13,521 nt of DNA from Bacteroidota bacterium. Its GTDB lineage: Bacteria; Bacteroidota; Bacteroidia; Flavobacteriales_D; Crocinitomicaceae. The DNA lies in NCBI GenBank assembly GCA_016866375.1, contig VGMK01000038.1, forward strand, positions 1 to 13,521, read 5' to 3'. A program made the translations under genes and the position numbers. Positions 1 to 8,200 of the stretch are shown piece after piece. The notes below the pieces were generated by a model. The model worked only from the letters and a program-made list of their open reading frames with translations, was not told where the DNA came from and ran no database searches. The number at the start of each line of letters is the position of its first letter. The first letter of the stretch is position 1.

Positions 1-280
1 ACTACTTTTTTAAGGTATTTAATTTAGATTCTAATATAGTAGCTTTTAATTGAGTTGCCAAATAAATTAAACAAAACAAGAACTACCACCTAGACTATAC
101 CCTAATATCATTACTTCCTGCTTTACCTGAGTCTGGACCCATATCCTGGGACGTATCCCCCCGTCTTGTTGTTGACCATATACCTACGAGGTGTCTTCAA
201 TCCTATAAATAACTCTTTTAAAAGCGTAGCGGCTATTTTTAAAAAATTGGGAAATTAGACAGAAAAAATTTTGGGAATTT

Positions 281-305
281 TCACCGTAAATGGGGGAAAC
301 GGTGA
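281..305. repeat. Perfect 7-bp inverted repeat with G-rich 11-nt loop
   Basis: TCACCGT at 281-287 is the exact reverse complement of ACGGTGA at 299-305. They enclose an 11-base loop at 288-298 that contains a run of five G. The element is symmetric and has no T-tract on either side, so it fits an operator or a small RNA hairpin better than an intrinsic terminator. Its function is unknown, and no gene start lies immediately beside it in this window. Confidence 0.45.
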
Positions 306-392
306 CAACATTCTTATTCTTTAACAATCTTACTTCCATACCTTTTTTAAAGTATAGGTGAAGAAACAGAAGAAGTCAAGAGGTAATTGAAA

Positions 393-430
393 AAAATAGA
401 AAGGACTGTTAGCTGTTGGTTTTCTATTTC
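393..430 (-). terminator. Probable rho-independent terminator after the zinc-ribbon gene
   Basis: The arms 394-402 and 421-429 are perfect 9-bp reverse complements (AAATAGAAA and TTTCTATTT) around an 18-nt loop. In the minus-strand transcript the hairpin comes directly after the stop codon of the upstream gene (434-985), and its second arm runs into a U-tract. This position and the U-run suit transcription termination at the end of the left module. The stem is A/U-rich and the loop large, so efficiency could be modest. The matching A-run on the other side would also allow some bidirectional function. Confidence 0.5.
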
Positions 431-433
431 AAT

Positions 434-985
434 CTAATTGTATGTCTCAATGTCACTATATGGTCTGAATACATCTTCAATAACTATGTGTTTGTCATAA
501 TCTATTCCTTCGTTAAAAAACCTTGTCGTAAAATTCTGACTTGTTAAATTTGAATAAGTTGTCGGGAAATTATTTATTAAATATCTTTTAGTTTCAAATG
601 TCGGGATGAGAAATAAGTGGTAAAATAAGTCATTATAAATTTTTGCACCTGTCAACCCGACTTCAACAATGTTATAATCGTCATTTGAAACAACAATGTC
701 AGATCGTAAAAGATAGTCCATAAATGCAGCTTGTCTTAAGTTGAAATATACAACTCCATAAGTCGCATAAATGAAATAGTTTGAACTAATAAACAGTCCA
801 AATGCTTTTGCAAGTTTTTCTTGTTGTTCAGTCATTGATTTTTCGTCAAAGTGCAGGGGGATGAGATAAGAACATAATGGATAATCAGAGCAACCTAAAA
901 ATTTCTGTCCTTCAAACTGTCCTGTCTTGGCAGTTCGTAGAGTTAAATTTTTACATTCAATCATTTTTAGTTGGCAATCAGTCAT
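434..985 (-). CDS. Uncharacterised protein with a topoisomerase-type C4 zinc ribbon
   Basis: This is a 183-residue protein. Its N-terminus (about residues 4-40) resembles the small C4 zinc ribbons of bacterial topoisomerase I tails and some nucleases: a Cys pair (C4, C11), a basic linker with TAKTG, then FLGCSDYPLC, which supplies C32 and C38. In the usual ribbon the first pair is spaced CxxC; here the gap is six residues, so the ribbon is degenerate or the N-terminus is altered. An in-frame stop lies five codons upstream of the ATG, so the ribbon cannot simply be extended. Residues 60-183 are rich in Tyr, Phe and Asn and match no family I know; there is no clear membrane segment or signal peptide. 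The gene lies 96 bp downstream of the helicase gene in the same direction and is followed by a likely terminator. The ribbon suggests nucleic-acid binding (inference). Confidence 0.7.
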   Translation of the reverse strand: MTDCQLKMIECKNLTLRTAKTGQFEGQKFLGCSDYPLCSYLIPLHFDEKSMTEQQEKLAKAFGLFISSNYFIYATYGVVYFNLRQAAFMDYLLRSDIVVSNDDYNIVEVGLTGAKIYNDLFYHLFLIPTFETKRYLINNFPTTYSNLTSQNFTTRFFNEGIDYDKHIVIEDVFRPYSDIETYN

Positions 986-1081
986 TTTATATGTGTTTCA
1001 TTCTTGCTTTTTTTGTCAGGCAAAGGTTTTGTTAAACTTTCAACTAACTATCATAATGTTAAAGTAATTTAAGATGATCAA

Positions 1082-3529
1082 TTACTCATCTATTGTACCA
1101 AGCACTTCCTCTTGCTTACAAAAAAATGAAAATTTATTTACTGTTTGGTCGTCCCAAAAAATTAGTCTATTGGGATTTAGTTTTCCTATTACTGGTTTAT
1201 AAACATCCAACGTTGAGTCTGAAAGTGCAATTATCAAAATACTAGATGTTCTGGTCAGAATAGTATAAACAAATTCATAAACTTCTTTTTCATATTCTAC
1301 AGCCACTCGTGTAGACCAAAGAATACATTTTTTTTCGAGGCCTTTTAATCTCAGAATGGTATCTGTCTCGGCACTCATACCAAGTCCCCTCAATGAATTT
1401 ACCAATTGAATATCTTTTTCAAGAATTGTTATGGTATCCAAATCGTAAATACTGTAAACAGCAAAAATTTCCTTTATTTTTAGTGATATTCCTTCTAATG
1501 TTGGTGAATATACTACAATTGGTCTTGAACCTGGAGGAGAGCCTTTATAAGGATTAATAATTCCAGCATTTTCATCATCATTAAAACTAAATCTGATAGC
1601 CTCTGAAATAGGTCTAATTGCTTCGCTTATTCTAACAGGTAAACGGTATGAGCCTTCAAGCTGAAAATTCTGTCTTCTAGCCATGTTTTGAAATCGTGGT
1701 GGCTTAGCTGACTTACCAATATGAACCGCTTGTGCTAAATCTCCAGCAACACATAAATGATCGGGGTTTTTAAGAAGCAAATTAAATATTCTGAAATCTG
1801 CTTGTGTACAATCTTGAAACTCGTCAACAAATACAAAATCATACTTAACAATGTTGCTATTTGATTTTAAATTGGTTAAGAAATTTTTTCTACGTTGTGT
1901 GAAACATGGTATGCCATTTAGTCTTAATTGAGAATCATATTTTTTTAAAATCTTTAAGACTATTTCTCTTCTGCGACCATTTTTTTGAAGAGATGGGTTG
2001 TTACCCCTACCAATTCTGGTAACACCTAAATATGAGTTATTTGGGTCTAATAAATTGATTTCTAACCCATAAATAACCCTATGATATTCTTCAAGTAAAA
2101 AATCAGTGTTAAGTATAACATCATTAGTATTGTTTCCAATCGCTAATTCTAGTTTTGTCTCATTGATTATCTTTTCCAGTAATTGTTTTTGATTTGTTTC
2201 ATTAACAAGACCGTCGAATGGAACATTTCCAATTCTCATGGGTAAAATATCAAAATGTAAAAGTGAAACATTCGCCGTTGTAGATCGTCCGAAATAGAAA
2301 TGAATTTCGGAACCATTTTGTGTATATCGAACTTTTGTTTCATCGAATAACTCACGCAACCAATTAAATAGTTGTAATATCAATGACTTATTAAAAGTTG
2401 TAAGCAGAATTTTAAGGTCACTAGAGTAATTATAACGATTATTGGTTACAGTATTAAATATTTTTTGAGCAATAACAATGCTTTTGCCACATCCAGCTGG
2501 TCCTACGACAATACTTGGTGAATCTGAATATCTAGAAGCTCTTAGTTGTGCTTCATTCAATGTTATTTCAGAGATAAAACGTATTGGTGGTCTAAACAAA
2601 TTTATTTTATTAATACTTGGAGGTATTCCAAAATCAATACCTGTCTGTATTTTTTCAATCACAACACCATAATAACTAGGGTCTTTCCATGAAGATGGTC
2701 TAGATAAAGGCTGAATATTTGGGTACTTTTGATTCAAGCTCGATCTAAACTCATTTATAGATTTTAATGGTTGATTAAAAATCAGTGATTCATTATTTGT
2801 TGGATAAATGGCGTAATTTTGTTTGCGTAAATCAATTGCTAAAGAATCTAAATATGTTTTTTTATTAATACTAGTTAGAAGAAGAAGTTTAGAAGGATTA
2901 TACTTCCTAATTAAATCTATAAAATCAGCTTTTATTTTTTCTTGATTATCAGATGCGTCGAACAAATAACTTGATGCAATTACAGTGTTAGTAATTTCTT
3001 TATTGTATTCATTATTCCAAGAATTGATTTCATATTCAATTTGAACATCCAATTCATTGATACTGTAATATTTCATAAAATAAGGCCATAGATAATCCCT
3101 ATTGAAATATAACATGAAAGGACTTGTATCAATATTAATAATTAAGAGAGATGGGGGTTTCAAACCTAATTTTTTCAAACCTAATGCTACTAACAATACC
3201 GCCCATTGAACAGCACCAGTGCCGGCACCTAAATCAAACAACTGGATTCTCTGCCCAGAGAACTTTGCTAAGTAGTCAACAAAAAAAGAAAGAAACGTGT
3301 TAATTCTTCGTGGGTGATACCAAAGTGTATATGACATAGCTGTTGTTAATCTATCATAACACAAATCAGCACCTTTTGACAAATTATAGCTTTCATCATG
3401 TGAAATCTTTAAATCATAAGAAAAGTTTGACTTTTCATGATTTTTATTCCAAAATTCCCTACAAGCGGACGCCGTAATTTTGTCCAAAATAGGTTGTTGT
3501 GATATTAGCCATTGTTTAAGTTCTTCCAT
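1082..3529 (-). CDS. Methyltransferase-like domain fused to an SF1 UvrD-like helicase
   Basis: The protein has 815 residues from the preferred ATG at 3529, which has AAGGA just upstream and follows the radical SAM stop codon. A TTG at 3556 would add nine residues. Residues about 60-290 form a Rossmann methyltransferase-like region: FDLGAGTGAV (98-107) fits the SAM-binding motif I, and IINID (130-134) supplies the acidic residue after strand 2. No clear catalytic motif IV (such as NPPY) is visible, so it may bind SAM or a nucleotide without methylating. From about 320 it is a superfamily I helicase: LNEAQ (324-328), Walker A GPAGCGKS (343-350), motif II DEFQD (569-573), motif III AGDLAQ (595-600), motif IV SYRLP (627-631), KGLE (729-732) and YTILTRTS (755-762). 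All ATPase motifs look intact, including the arginine of motif VI. About 220 residues separate Walker A from motif II, room for a 1B insert. The fusion is unusual; a role in DNA processing or defence is inferred. Confidence 0.85.
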   Translation of the reverse strand: MEELKQWLISQQPILDKITASACREFWNKNHEKSNFSYDLKISHDESYNLSKGADLCYDRLTTAMSYTLWYHPRRINTFLSFFVDYLAKFSGQRIQLFDLGAGTGAVQWAVLLVALGLKKLGLKPPSLLIINIDTSPFMLYFNRDYLWPYFMKYYSINELDVQIEYEINSWNNEYNKEITNTVIASSYLFDASDNQEKIKADFIDLIRKYNPSKLLLLTSINKKTYLDSLAIDLRKQNYAIYPTNNESLIFNQPLKSINEFRSSLNQKYPNIQPLSRPSSWKDPSYYGVVIEKIQTGIDFGIPPSINKINLFRPPIRFISEITLNEAQLRASRYSDSPSIVVGPAGCGKSIVIAQKIFNTVTNNRYNYSSDLKILLTTFNKSLILQLFNWLRELFDETKVRYTQNGSEIHFYFGRSTTANVSLLHFDILPMRIGNVPFDGLVNETNQKQLLEKIINETKLELAIGNNTNDVILNTDFLLEEYHRVIYGLEINLLDPNNSYLGVTRIGRGNNPSLQKNGRRREIVLKILKKYDSQLRLNGIPCFTQRRKNFLTNLKSNSNIVKYDFVFVDEFQDCTQADFRIFNLLLKNPDHLCVAGDLAQAVHIGKSAKPPRFQNMARRQNFQLEGSYRLPVRISEAIRPISEAIRFSFNDDENAGIINPYKGSPPGSRPIVVYSPTLEGISLKIKEIFAVYSIYDLDTITILEKDIQLVNSLRGLGMSAETDTILRLKGLEKKCILWSTRVAVEYEKEVYEFVYTILTRTSSILIIALSDSTLDVYKPVIGKLNPNRLIFWDDQTVNKFSFFCKQEEVLGTIDE

Positions 3530-3539
3530 AATCCTTTTT

Positions 3540-4391
3540 TTAAAGTGGTGGAGCAAAACCTTCTTTACCTATACCAATATTTGGAATGTGCTTTTGAAAA
3601 ACCCTCAAAACCTCCATATACCTTTGTTCATTCCAATTAAAATCATTTAATATTTTTAGTGCACTATCTCTTGTTCCAGCAATGAATTTACCCTTAGATT
3701 TATGAAATGGTTGAATAATGAAATTTTCAATTCCTGTTTCTTTCAACAAACTTGCAAAGGTTTCGGCGTTATTTACCGGAAGTAAAGGTGTCATAGTTAT
3801 ACAAGATTGAATACCAGCATCGTGTATTTCTTTAATAGTCTTCAATCTTGCTTTATTTGAAGGGCAGTATGGTTCAAATACTTTTCTTACCGTCTCATCA
3901 TCAGTGGTAACAGTCATATTTACCTGCACTCTACCTATTTTCTTAAAAAGATCTATATCACGAGAAGCAAGAGTAGATCTAGTTTGAATTACGAGTCGAA
4001 TTTTATGAAAGTCTGCAAACTCTTTCATTAAATCTCTAGTAAGTTCAATCTTGCGTTCAATTGGTTGATATGGATCAGTTACACTTGACATATAAACGAC
4101 TTTATCAATTATTGGAGTCTTTCTTTTTTTCTTTAATAAATTGAGAGCGTTTTCTTTAACATCAACCCAATAACCCCAATTATCCATTTTTAACTTATCT
4201 CTGGAAAAGAAAGCAGCGTAACAATAGGTACAACCAAATGCGCAACCAGAATAAGGATTAAGTGAAAAATCATATCCTTCCATAAAACCTTTTGGAATCG
4301 TAAGAATACTATCAGAGTTTCGATATGAAATTGAAGCGTGACCAAGTTTTGTTTCTTTTGGTTCTTCTTCAAATAGATTTAGTTGTTCCAT
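3540..4391 (-). CDS. SPL-family (COG1533-type) radical SAM protein
   Basis: This 283-residue protein has the radical SAM cluster motif CxxxCxxC at C50, C54 and C57, inside SLNPYSGCAFGCTYCYA. That motif should hold a [4Fe-4S] cluster and cleave S-adenosylmethionine. The later stretches SSVTDPYQPIE (102-112) and IQTRS (135-139) are typical of the spore-photoproduct-lyase-like group (COG1533; Rv2578c-like proteins), most of which have no proven substrate. It is shorter than Bacillus SPL, and I do not see a confident equivalent of the SPL hydrogen-relay cysteine, so true photoproduct repair should not be assumed. I prefer the ATG at 4391; a TTG at 4397 would add two residues. Its stop is 10 bp from the ATG of the methyltransferase-helicase gene and overlaps that gene's alternative TTG start, so the two are probably translated together. 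A nucleic-acid modification or repair role is inferred from family and neighbour. Confidence 0.88.
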   Translation of the reverse strand: MEQLNLFEEEPKETKLGHASISYRNSDSILTIPKGFMEGYDFSLNPYSGCAFGCTYCYAAFFSRDKLKMDNWGYWVDVKENALNLLKKKRKTPIIDKVVYMSSVTDPYQPIERKIELTRDLMKEFADFHKIRLVIQTRSTLASRDIDLFKKIGRVQVNMTVTTDDETVRKVFEPYCPSNKARLKTIKEIHDAGIQSCITMTPLLPVNNAETFASLLKETGIENFIIQPFHKSKGKFIAGTRDSALKILNDFNWNEQRYMEVLRVFQKHIPNIGIGKEGFAPPL

Positions 4392-4420
4392 ACTCAATTA
4401 TTTATTTTTTATAAAACATG

Positions 4421-4480
4421 TCATACTTTGGATAATTGATACATCAAGTCATCAAAACCCATTTCTAATTTCTCAGCCAT
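4421..4480 (-). CDS. 19-codon ORF coupled to the metallopeptidase stop codon
   Basis: The metallopeptidase gene ends in TGA and the next ATG overlaps it (TGATG), opening a 19-codon frame that begins MAEKLEMGFDDLMYQLSKV and ends in TGA. It is hydrophilic, with an acidic/amphipathic pattern. The start loosely recalls the N-terminus of exodeoxyribonuclease VII small subunit (XseB), but it is far too short for that family (about 60-80 residues), so it could be a truncated remnant, a leader peptide or chance. No frameshift restores a longer protein. It fills most of the only gap (4392-4479) between the restriction operon and the radical SAM gene, so it may mark a rearrangement boundary. Confidence 0.3.
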   Translation of the reverse strand: MAEKLEMGFDDLMYQLSKV

Positions 4481-5202
4481 CAATACCCCCAATCATTATG
4501 TGCCACAGGTAGGCTATTTAATTCGTCTCTGTACTGTCTCCACTTCGGCATGAATTTATCCATATAAAAGACGAATTTATCGTTGTGACTACGTTCCAAA
4601 AGGTGTACTAATTCATGGACGATTATATACTCGATACAGTTTACAGGTTTCTTAGATAACTCCAGATTTAACCAAATCCTTTTCTCGTCGACATTACACG
4701 TTCCCCACTTGGTTTTCATCACCTTAATACCCCAAGAATTTGATTTTACACCAATAATTGATTCCCATTTCTCAATTAGTGGGGGGATTATCTTTTTTAA
4801 TTCCTTCCGGTACCATTCTTTCATAAGACTAGCCTTTTCCTCAGTGGTAGCGTTTTCCTTAACTTGAAGGATGATCTTATTTCCGTTTTTGGAGACTCTT
4901 TGTCTATTGGAAAATGAAAGCATCAATAAGAATCTTCTTCCCATGAAGTAATGACTTTCACCAGTCTGAAAAGTTCTTTTTGATTCTCTAGGTTGATCGT
5001 TAAAATTCTTAATGTGTTTCTTTATCCATCCTAGTTTTGAAATTGCGAATAGACGCAACATCTCTGAATCCGCTGAATTAGGAACAGACAGACGAATTCT
5101 TCCAGTTGGGGGATACACCGCTAGGTGCATGTTCTTTATGTCCTTTCGAATGATATCGATGGTTAAATTGGAAATTGTAATATGTTCAGAATTAATACTC
5201 AT
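4480..5202 (-). CDS. YgjP/SprT-like zinc metallopeptidase (DUF45) of the type I operon
   Basis: This is a 240-residue protein of the YgjP-like metallopeptidase family (M48-related, formerly DUF45). The zinc site is HELVH at 196-200, with E197 as catalytic base and H206 (in RSHNDKF) as probable third ligand. Upstream, KTKWGTC (163-169) is the family's conserved MxxxWGxC-type strand. The length is typical and no signal peptide or membrane segment is seen, so it is presumably cytoplasmic. The ATG overlaps the last 11 bases of hsdR, which implies translational coupling. Members of this family are known to recur next to type I restriction genes, but their substrate is unknown. HsdR turnover, which restricts self-damage in other systems, would be an attractive job but is speculation. 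Confidence 0.88.
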   Translation of the reverse strand: MSINSEHITISNLTIDIIRKDIKNMHLAVYPPTGRIRLSVPNSADSEMLRLFAISKLGWIKKHIKNFNDQPRESKRTFQTGESHYFMGRRFLLMLSFSNRQRVSKNGNKIILQVKENATTEEKASLMKEWYRKELKKIIPPLIEKWESIIGVKSNSWGIKVMKTKWGTCNVDEKRIWLNLELSKKPVNCIEYIIVHELVHLLERSHNDKFVFYMDKFMPKWRQYRDELNSLPVAHNDWGY

Positions 5203-8200
5203 GTTGTGCTTTCACAATTTCCATTATTTTCTCGGTCTGTTCGTCATTATTCAGGAGGTTATGTATTGCAAGACGTAACTTTCTCTCTTTAATTCCACCA
5301 TCTCTCCAACCATCTAGTTTATTAGATTGGATAACATTATCTAATGCTAACGCTAATATCTCGTTCTTATCCAAGTTGTCATATAAAGACTGTTTTGCAC
5401 GAGAATCTAATGAACTCGGGTACTGACTTATAGATGGCGTCGAAACATCCTTTGCTAATTCTTTTATTTTCTCCAAGTACTCAGCGTAAGCGATGGTTTC
5501 CTCTTTTCGTTGCTTGATTAATTCATCTAAAAGAATAGACATTTTCTCGTAATATTTTGGATTCGTCTGTGACTCCTCAATAATTACTTTTCTCACATTA
5601 TTCTCAATAGTTTCCGCAACCGCTTGTTGTTTAGAAGAACCATATCCAGATCTTTCTTCTGAAGCCATGTTCACGATTAGATCTACCAAAGTGCTGTTTT
5701 CAAAATTGGAAATCTTCTTACTGCTTTTAGCGTCAAGATACATATCCATTAACTGCCTCATACCAGGTTCATACGCTTTGAAATCCAATAAATCACCACT
5801 CGCCAGTTTAATGGTATCTCGTAAATCTGAATAGTACTTAACCTCTTCTTGGATTTTCTTGGCTTCCTCATCGGAATAACCCAGTTTATTCATCTCATTG
5901 GCAACATTAGCGTAGGATCTAATAACCGAAACCACTGCCTTGTACAATGCGACTCTTCGTTCTTCCGTCGATTTAATATCTTCAGGATTTTCAGTGTTTC
6001 CACAAAAATAATGGATGAAGGTAGGTTCATCTTTTGGGTGAACAGGTTCGCACATTGCTCTTACCGCCTCAAGAGCTGTCTCTAATCGTTCTTTACTTAC
6101 CTCATATCTGTTAGAAAGAAGCCCTTTAACATCATCTTCATCAAATTGATCAAATGCGGAGGAGGTGTAATCGGTAATAGATCTCTCAAGACTTTCAAAT
6201 AGGTCTTTGTAATCTACAATGTATCCGTATTCTTTATCCTCTGTATCGACTCTGTTTACACGACAGATTGCTTGGAATAACCCATGATCCTGCATCTTCT
6301 TGTCGATGTACAGATAAGTTGCCGATGGAGCGTCAAACCCTGTCAATAATTTATCAACCACGATGAGAAGTTTCATTTTTGCAGGTTCCTTAATGAATTG
6401 AGTCTTTGCTTCAGATTCAAAATCTTCAGTGGTTTTACCATTCAACATTTTAAGATAAACATCGTATTTCAGGAGTTTATCCGTTGGTGAACCTTCTCCT
6501 GTCTCTTCACCTTTAATATCTCCGTGATGTGGTTCATAAGAAGTAATAATAGCACATTCTTTAAAACCCGCATTTTGGAATAATTCATAGTATTTACAAG
6601 CCTGAAAAACTGAACTTGAAACCAACATTGCGTTACCTTCTCCTGTTGCTAAACGTGGTTTGATTTTAAAGTCTTTAATAATGTCAAATACAATCTTTTC
6701 CAAACGGGATTTAGACCCCAGGACCTTCTGCATTGTCCCCCACCTTTTTTTCAATTCAACCTTGGCAACATTAGTTAAACCTCTAGTTTCCGCTTCAAAC
6801 CATTCATCGATGGATTGTTGGTCGGTAACAAATTGTTCAACATCTCTTGCTTCATATAACAAGTCCAGAACGACACCGTCCTCCACTGCCTCATCAAATT
6901 TGTATGGGTTTCCGATGTATGGACCAAATACTTCTATACTCTTTTGTTTGTCCTTTTTAAGAAGAGGGGTCCCAGTAAAACCGATGAAAAGTGAATCAGG
7001 AAGAATCAATTTCATAGCGTCATGTAACTTACCTGATTGGGTTCGGTGACATTCATCTACAAAGACATAGATATCACCCTTCGCCTTGAAATCAGTTCCT
7101 AAACTTTGTTTTAAATCCTCAATAAAAGAATCATAATCTCCTTCTTCTGAACCACGACCAAACTTGTGTACCAAACTACAAACCAACGAGTGGTTCTTTT
7201 CATTTAACGATTTAACTAAATCTCTTCCACTTTTTGTTCGGTAGATACTTTCTTCAACCCCAATAAATAGTTTTTGAATCTGATCATCCAATTCTTCCCT
7301 GTCAGTAATAATGAGCACCCTGCTGTCTTCAACATTTTCTAAAATCCACTTTGTTAACCAAACCATGGTTAGACTTTTTCCAGAACCTTGTGTGTGCCAA
7401 ATAATACCCCCTTGTCGATTTCGGATATTGTTGTGAGCAGAGGTAATCCCAAAATATTGGTTAGGACGACATAATTTTTTAACTCCCTTATCAAATACTA
7501 CAAAGTCATGGATAAGTTCTAAGAATCGTTCTTTTTGACCTAAAACGTAAAGATGTTTGTCTAATGAGTAATCAAATTCTTTATTAGCCTCTTCTTTCCA
7601 TTGGAGGTAGTACTTTTCAGTGGTTTCGATGGTTCCATAGCGTAACCCTTGAGCGTCATTTCCAGCTAGTACAAACTGTATGGTGGTAAAAAACTTTTGA
7701 ATGAAAATTGGTTTTTGATTATCTAGGTTTTGACGTATTCCTTCTGATACACCAACCTTACTTCTTTTTAATTCCAAAACCCCCAAGGCTATTCCGTTGA
7801 CGAAGATAACTATGTCAGGTCTTTTATCGTGTTGTCCTCCTTTAAACGTTACCTCCTCAGCAATGGCGAAATGGTTATTATCTGGGTTATTCCAATCGAT
7901 TAACCAAACCGTTTCTTTTGGTTGTCCTTGTTCAACTCTTACCGTAACTCCATAGCGTAAAAGTTTGTATACTTCTTTATTCGCTTCATACAATCCATTG
8001 GGTAGTGAAGTAGCAACCTTAACCAATTCATCACACGCCTTTTTAGAAACAACATCAGAATTCCCACGATGAATTAGATTCTTTATGAGTAATTCTTCCT
8101 CGATGGGTTGGAATCTCATTTGTTCAGTCCAATCACCTAGGTATTCATACCCAAGTTCGTTTTGGAACAGGTCAATTATTCTATTTTGGGTTACTATTTC

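Larger units (their letters stand above)
1..433. other. Gene-free left flank with no assignable coding sequence
   Basis: No frame on either strand gives a convincing protein across this stretch. It is A+T-rich except for a GC-richer patch at about 120-195. On the minus strand that patch can be read for about 30-40 codons in two frames between stops, but without a clear start or a recognised family. Two secondary-structure elements lie in the stretch and are listed separately: a hairpin at 281-305 and a terminator-like stem-loop at 393-430. I saw no tRNA cloverleaf, CRISPR repeat or insertion-sequence end. It may be a decayed gene or the non-coding margin of the island; nothing here settles which. 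Confidence 0.6.

Noticed and set aside
185..215. Possible tRNA T-loop (TTCAATCC)
   Set aside because: The flanking bases do not form a T-stem and no acceptor or anticodon stem can be folded around it.
986..1081. Possible Bacteroidota promoter (AACCTTTG with an upstream TTG) before the zinc-ribbon gene
   Set aside because: The spacing between the two elements is much too short and the -7 box has a mismatch, so I do not annotate it.
2478..2672. 64-codon plus-strand open frame opposite the Walker A region of the helicase gene
   Set aside because: It is antisense to conserved helicase sequence and has no independent signal or family.
3530..3556. TTG start at 3556 for the methyltransferase-helicase gene
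   Set aside because: It would overlap the radical SAM gene by 17 bp; the ATG at 3529 has AAGGA just upstream and needs no rare start codon.
4190..4372. 60-codon minus-strand frame within the radical SAM gene
   Set aside because: It is an alternative frame of the region encoding the CxxxCxxC motif; the radical SAM frame is clearly the real one.
3540..4391. Calling the radical SAM protein a true spore photoproduct lyase
   Set aside because: The family has many members of unknown substrate, the protein is shorter than known SPL, and the key cysteine was not identified.
5012..5278. 88-codon plus-strand open frame across the metallopeptidase/hsdR junction
   Set aside because: It is fully antisense to two well-supported genes and resembles no family.
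6660..7049. 129-codon plus-strand open frame inside hsdR
   Set aside because: It lies opposite the HsdR translocase motifs, has no recognisable domain and is Ser-rich in the way of an antisense shadow.
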